A program made the position numbers and the translations under genes. Below, piece after piece: positions 5,670 through 6,380 of a DNA stretch of 6,380 nt (positions within the stretch are counted from its first letter, which is position 1; each line of letters starts with the position of its first letter). The stretch comes from UBA7398 sp964567545 (lineage in GTDB: Bacteria; Actinomycetota; Actinomycetes; Nanopelagicales; Nanopelagicaceae), in contig CAZMNB010000064.1 in assembly GCA_964567545.1 (NCBI GenBank), positions 1 to 6,380 of the forward strand. The letters are read 5' to 3'. The notes under the pieces were generated by a model. The model searched no databases. It saw only the letters and a list, made by a program, of their open reading frames with translations, and was not told the DNA's origin.

Positions 5670-6380
5670 ATGGCATACAAAGTACGAGAGGTTTCGGTCC
5701 CGCTGCTCCCTCCTGGGTCGCGGGAGATCCGCGTGCTCCATTTTTCCGATCTACATTTAACTCCAAAGCGAAAGACTGAAATCAAAGACATTAAATCTTT
5801 CGCAAAATTAAAACCAGATCTTGTAATTAGTACCGGGGATTTTCTCGCCCACCGAGATTCTGTGCCAACTGTGCTTGATGCGCTAGATGAACTTCTAGAT
5901 ACTCCTGGGTTATTTGTTTTCGGTTCCAACGACTACTACGAACCTTCATTCAAGAATCCGTTTAGATATTTAATGCGCGATGATGGCACTAGAAAACTTG
6001 GAAACGAGCTGCCCTGGCAAGATTTAGATTTAGGCTTGCAAAAGCGAGGATGGATAAATCTCAATCATCAAAGACAAATTATTGAGGTCAAAGGTATAAA
6101 GATTGAAGCCCGCGGCACTGATGATGCGCACCTTGCTCGGGATAATTACAGCGAAGTTGCTGGAAATCCGGATTCAAGTGCGCAACTTTCCATTGGTGTT
6201 ACGCACGCTCCATACGCTCGCGTGCTTGATGGAATGGAGAACGATAATTTACAAATGATTTTTGCTGGGCATACCCATGGTGGCCAAGTTCGCCTTCCTT
6301 GGTTTAGCGGAAGTCGCGCACTTACAACTAATTGCGATCTTCCTAAATGGCGAGCGCGCGGATTAACAAAATTTGGAGAT
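5664..6380 (+). CDS. Calcineurin-like metallophosphoesterase, C-terminus beyond window
   Basis: The frame is open from ATG 5664 to the last base of the window (239 residues visible). Metal-binding and catalytic motifs of the family appear in order: SDLH (D29, H31), TGD (D59), GSND (N89, D90), GVTHAP (H181) and AGHTHGGQ (H203, H205). The two-metal site is therefore complete, and only the C-terminal tail is missing. Actinobacterial relatives next to GatB/YqeY or ponA genes are about 300 residues, often with a hydrophobic leader before VPVLPPG; here that leader is nearly absent (MPMAYKVREVSVPLLPPG), suggesting a cytoplasmic or peripheral form. The substrate cannot be told from sequence. Related proteins include YkuE/YaeI-type phosphodiesterases, and the family also contains UDP-diacylglucosamine and nucleotide hydrolases. 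An ATG at 5670 is an alternative start and better fits a leaderless mRNA. Confidence 0.9.
   Translation, partial: MPMAYKVREVSVPLLPPGSREIRVLHFSDLHLTPKRKTEIKDIKSFAKLKPDLVISTGDFLAHRDSVPTVLDALDELLDTPGLFVFGSNDYYEPSFKNPFRYLMRDDGTRKLGNELPWQDLDLGLQKRGWINLNHQRQIIEVKGIKIEARGTDDAHLARDNYSEVAGNPDSSAQLSIGVTHAPYARVLDGMENDNLQMIFAGHTHGGQVRLPWFSGSRALTTNCDLPKWRARGLTKFGD

Noticed and set aside
5387..5929. Open frames antisense to yqeY and to the metallophosphoesterase gene
   Set aside because: They overlap two well-supported genes and encode Ser/Arg-rich sequences without family features.

Overview
The window is ordinary, densely packed chromosomal DNA from a low-GC actinobacterium. Actinobacterial origin is read from the proteins: the Crp protein has the GELSLFDPGPRT and LTQEELAQLVGASRETVN segments typical of actinobacterial Crp/GlxR regulators. 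The gene set (acs, cvpA/marP-like, tlpA-like, nth, crp, ridA, DUF4177, GatB/YqeY, metallophosphoesterase) matches a neighbourhood known from Mycobacterium and Streptomyces. Base composition is AT-rich by eye and TTA leucine codons are common. Together with the tiny intergenic spaces this suggests a streamlined lineage such as the freshwater planktonic acI group (Nanopelagicales); that placement is an inference. No mobile element, tRNA, rRNA, CRISPR array or phage gene is visible.

Layout. A complete acetyl-CoA synthetase gene (acs, + strand) fills 3-1970 and its stop codon lies directly against a 100-N assembly gap (1971-2070). On the other side, three minus-strand genes form one tightly overlapping operon read right to left: nth (endonuclease III), a lipoprotein thioredoxin of the TlpA/ResA type, and a CvpA-family membrane protein whose C-terminus is lost in the gap. 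The crp gene (+) diverges from nth across roughly 50 bp. It then converges on ridA so closely that the two stop codons share a TTAA. Next comes a second minus-strand operon, read right to left as yqeY, a 51-residue DUF4177 protein and ridA. Finally a calcineurin-like metallophosphoesterase gene (+) diverges from yqeY and runs off the right edge.

How the genes fit together. Acs activates acetate to acetyl-CoA, and a cAMP-responsive Crp regulator is a plausible controller of such a gene, though the acs promoter lies outside the window. The nth operon combines DNA base-excision repair with envelope redox or stress functions; the CvpA-like protein may be the membrane half of a MarP-type acid-resistance protease. 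The yqeY-DUF4177-ridA operon holds small housekeeping proteins, of which only RidA has a well-established chemistry. Relative to mycobacteria, the genes usually found between these (NUDIX hydrolase, ArsA/Get3-like ATPases, WhiB regulator, bifunctional penicillin-binding protein) are absent here. I see compaction of a known locus, not an undescribed system.
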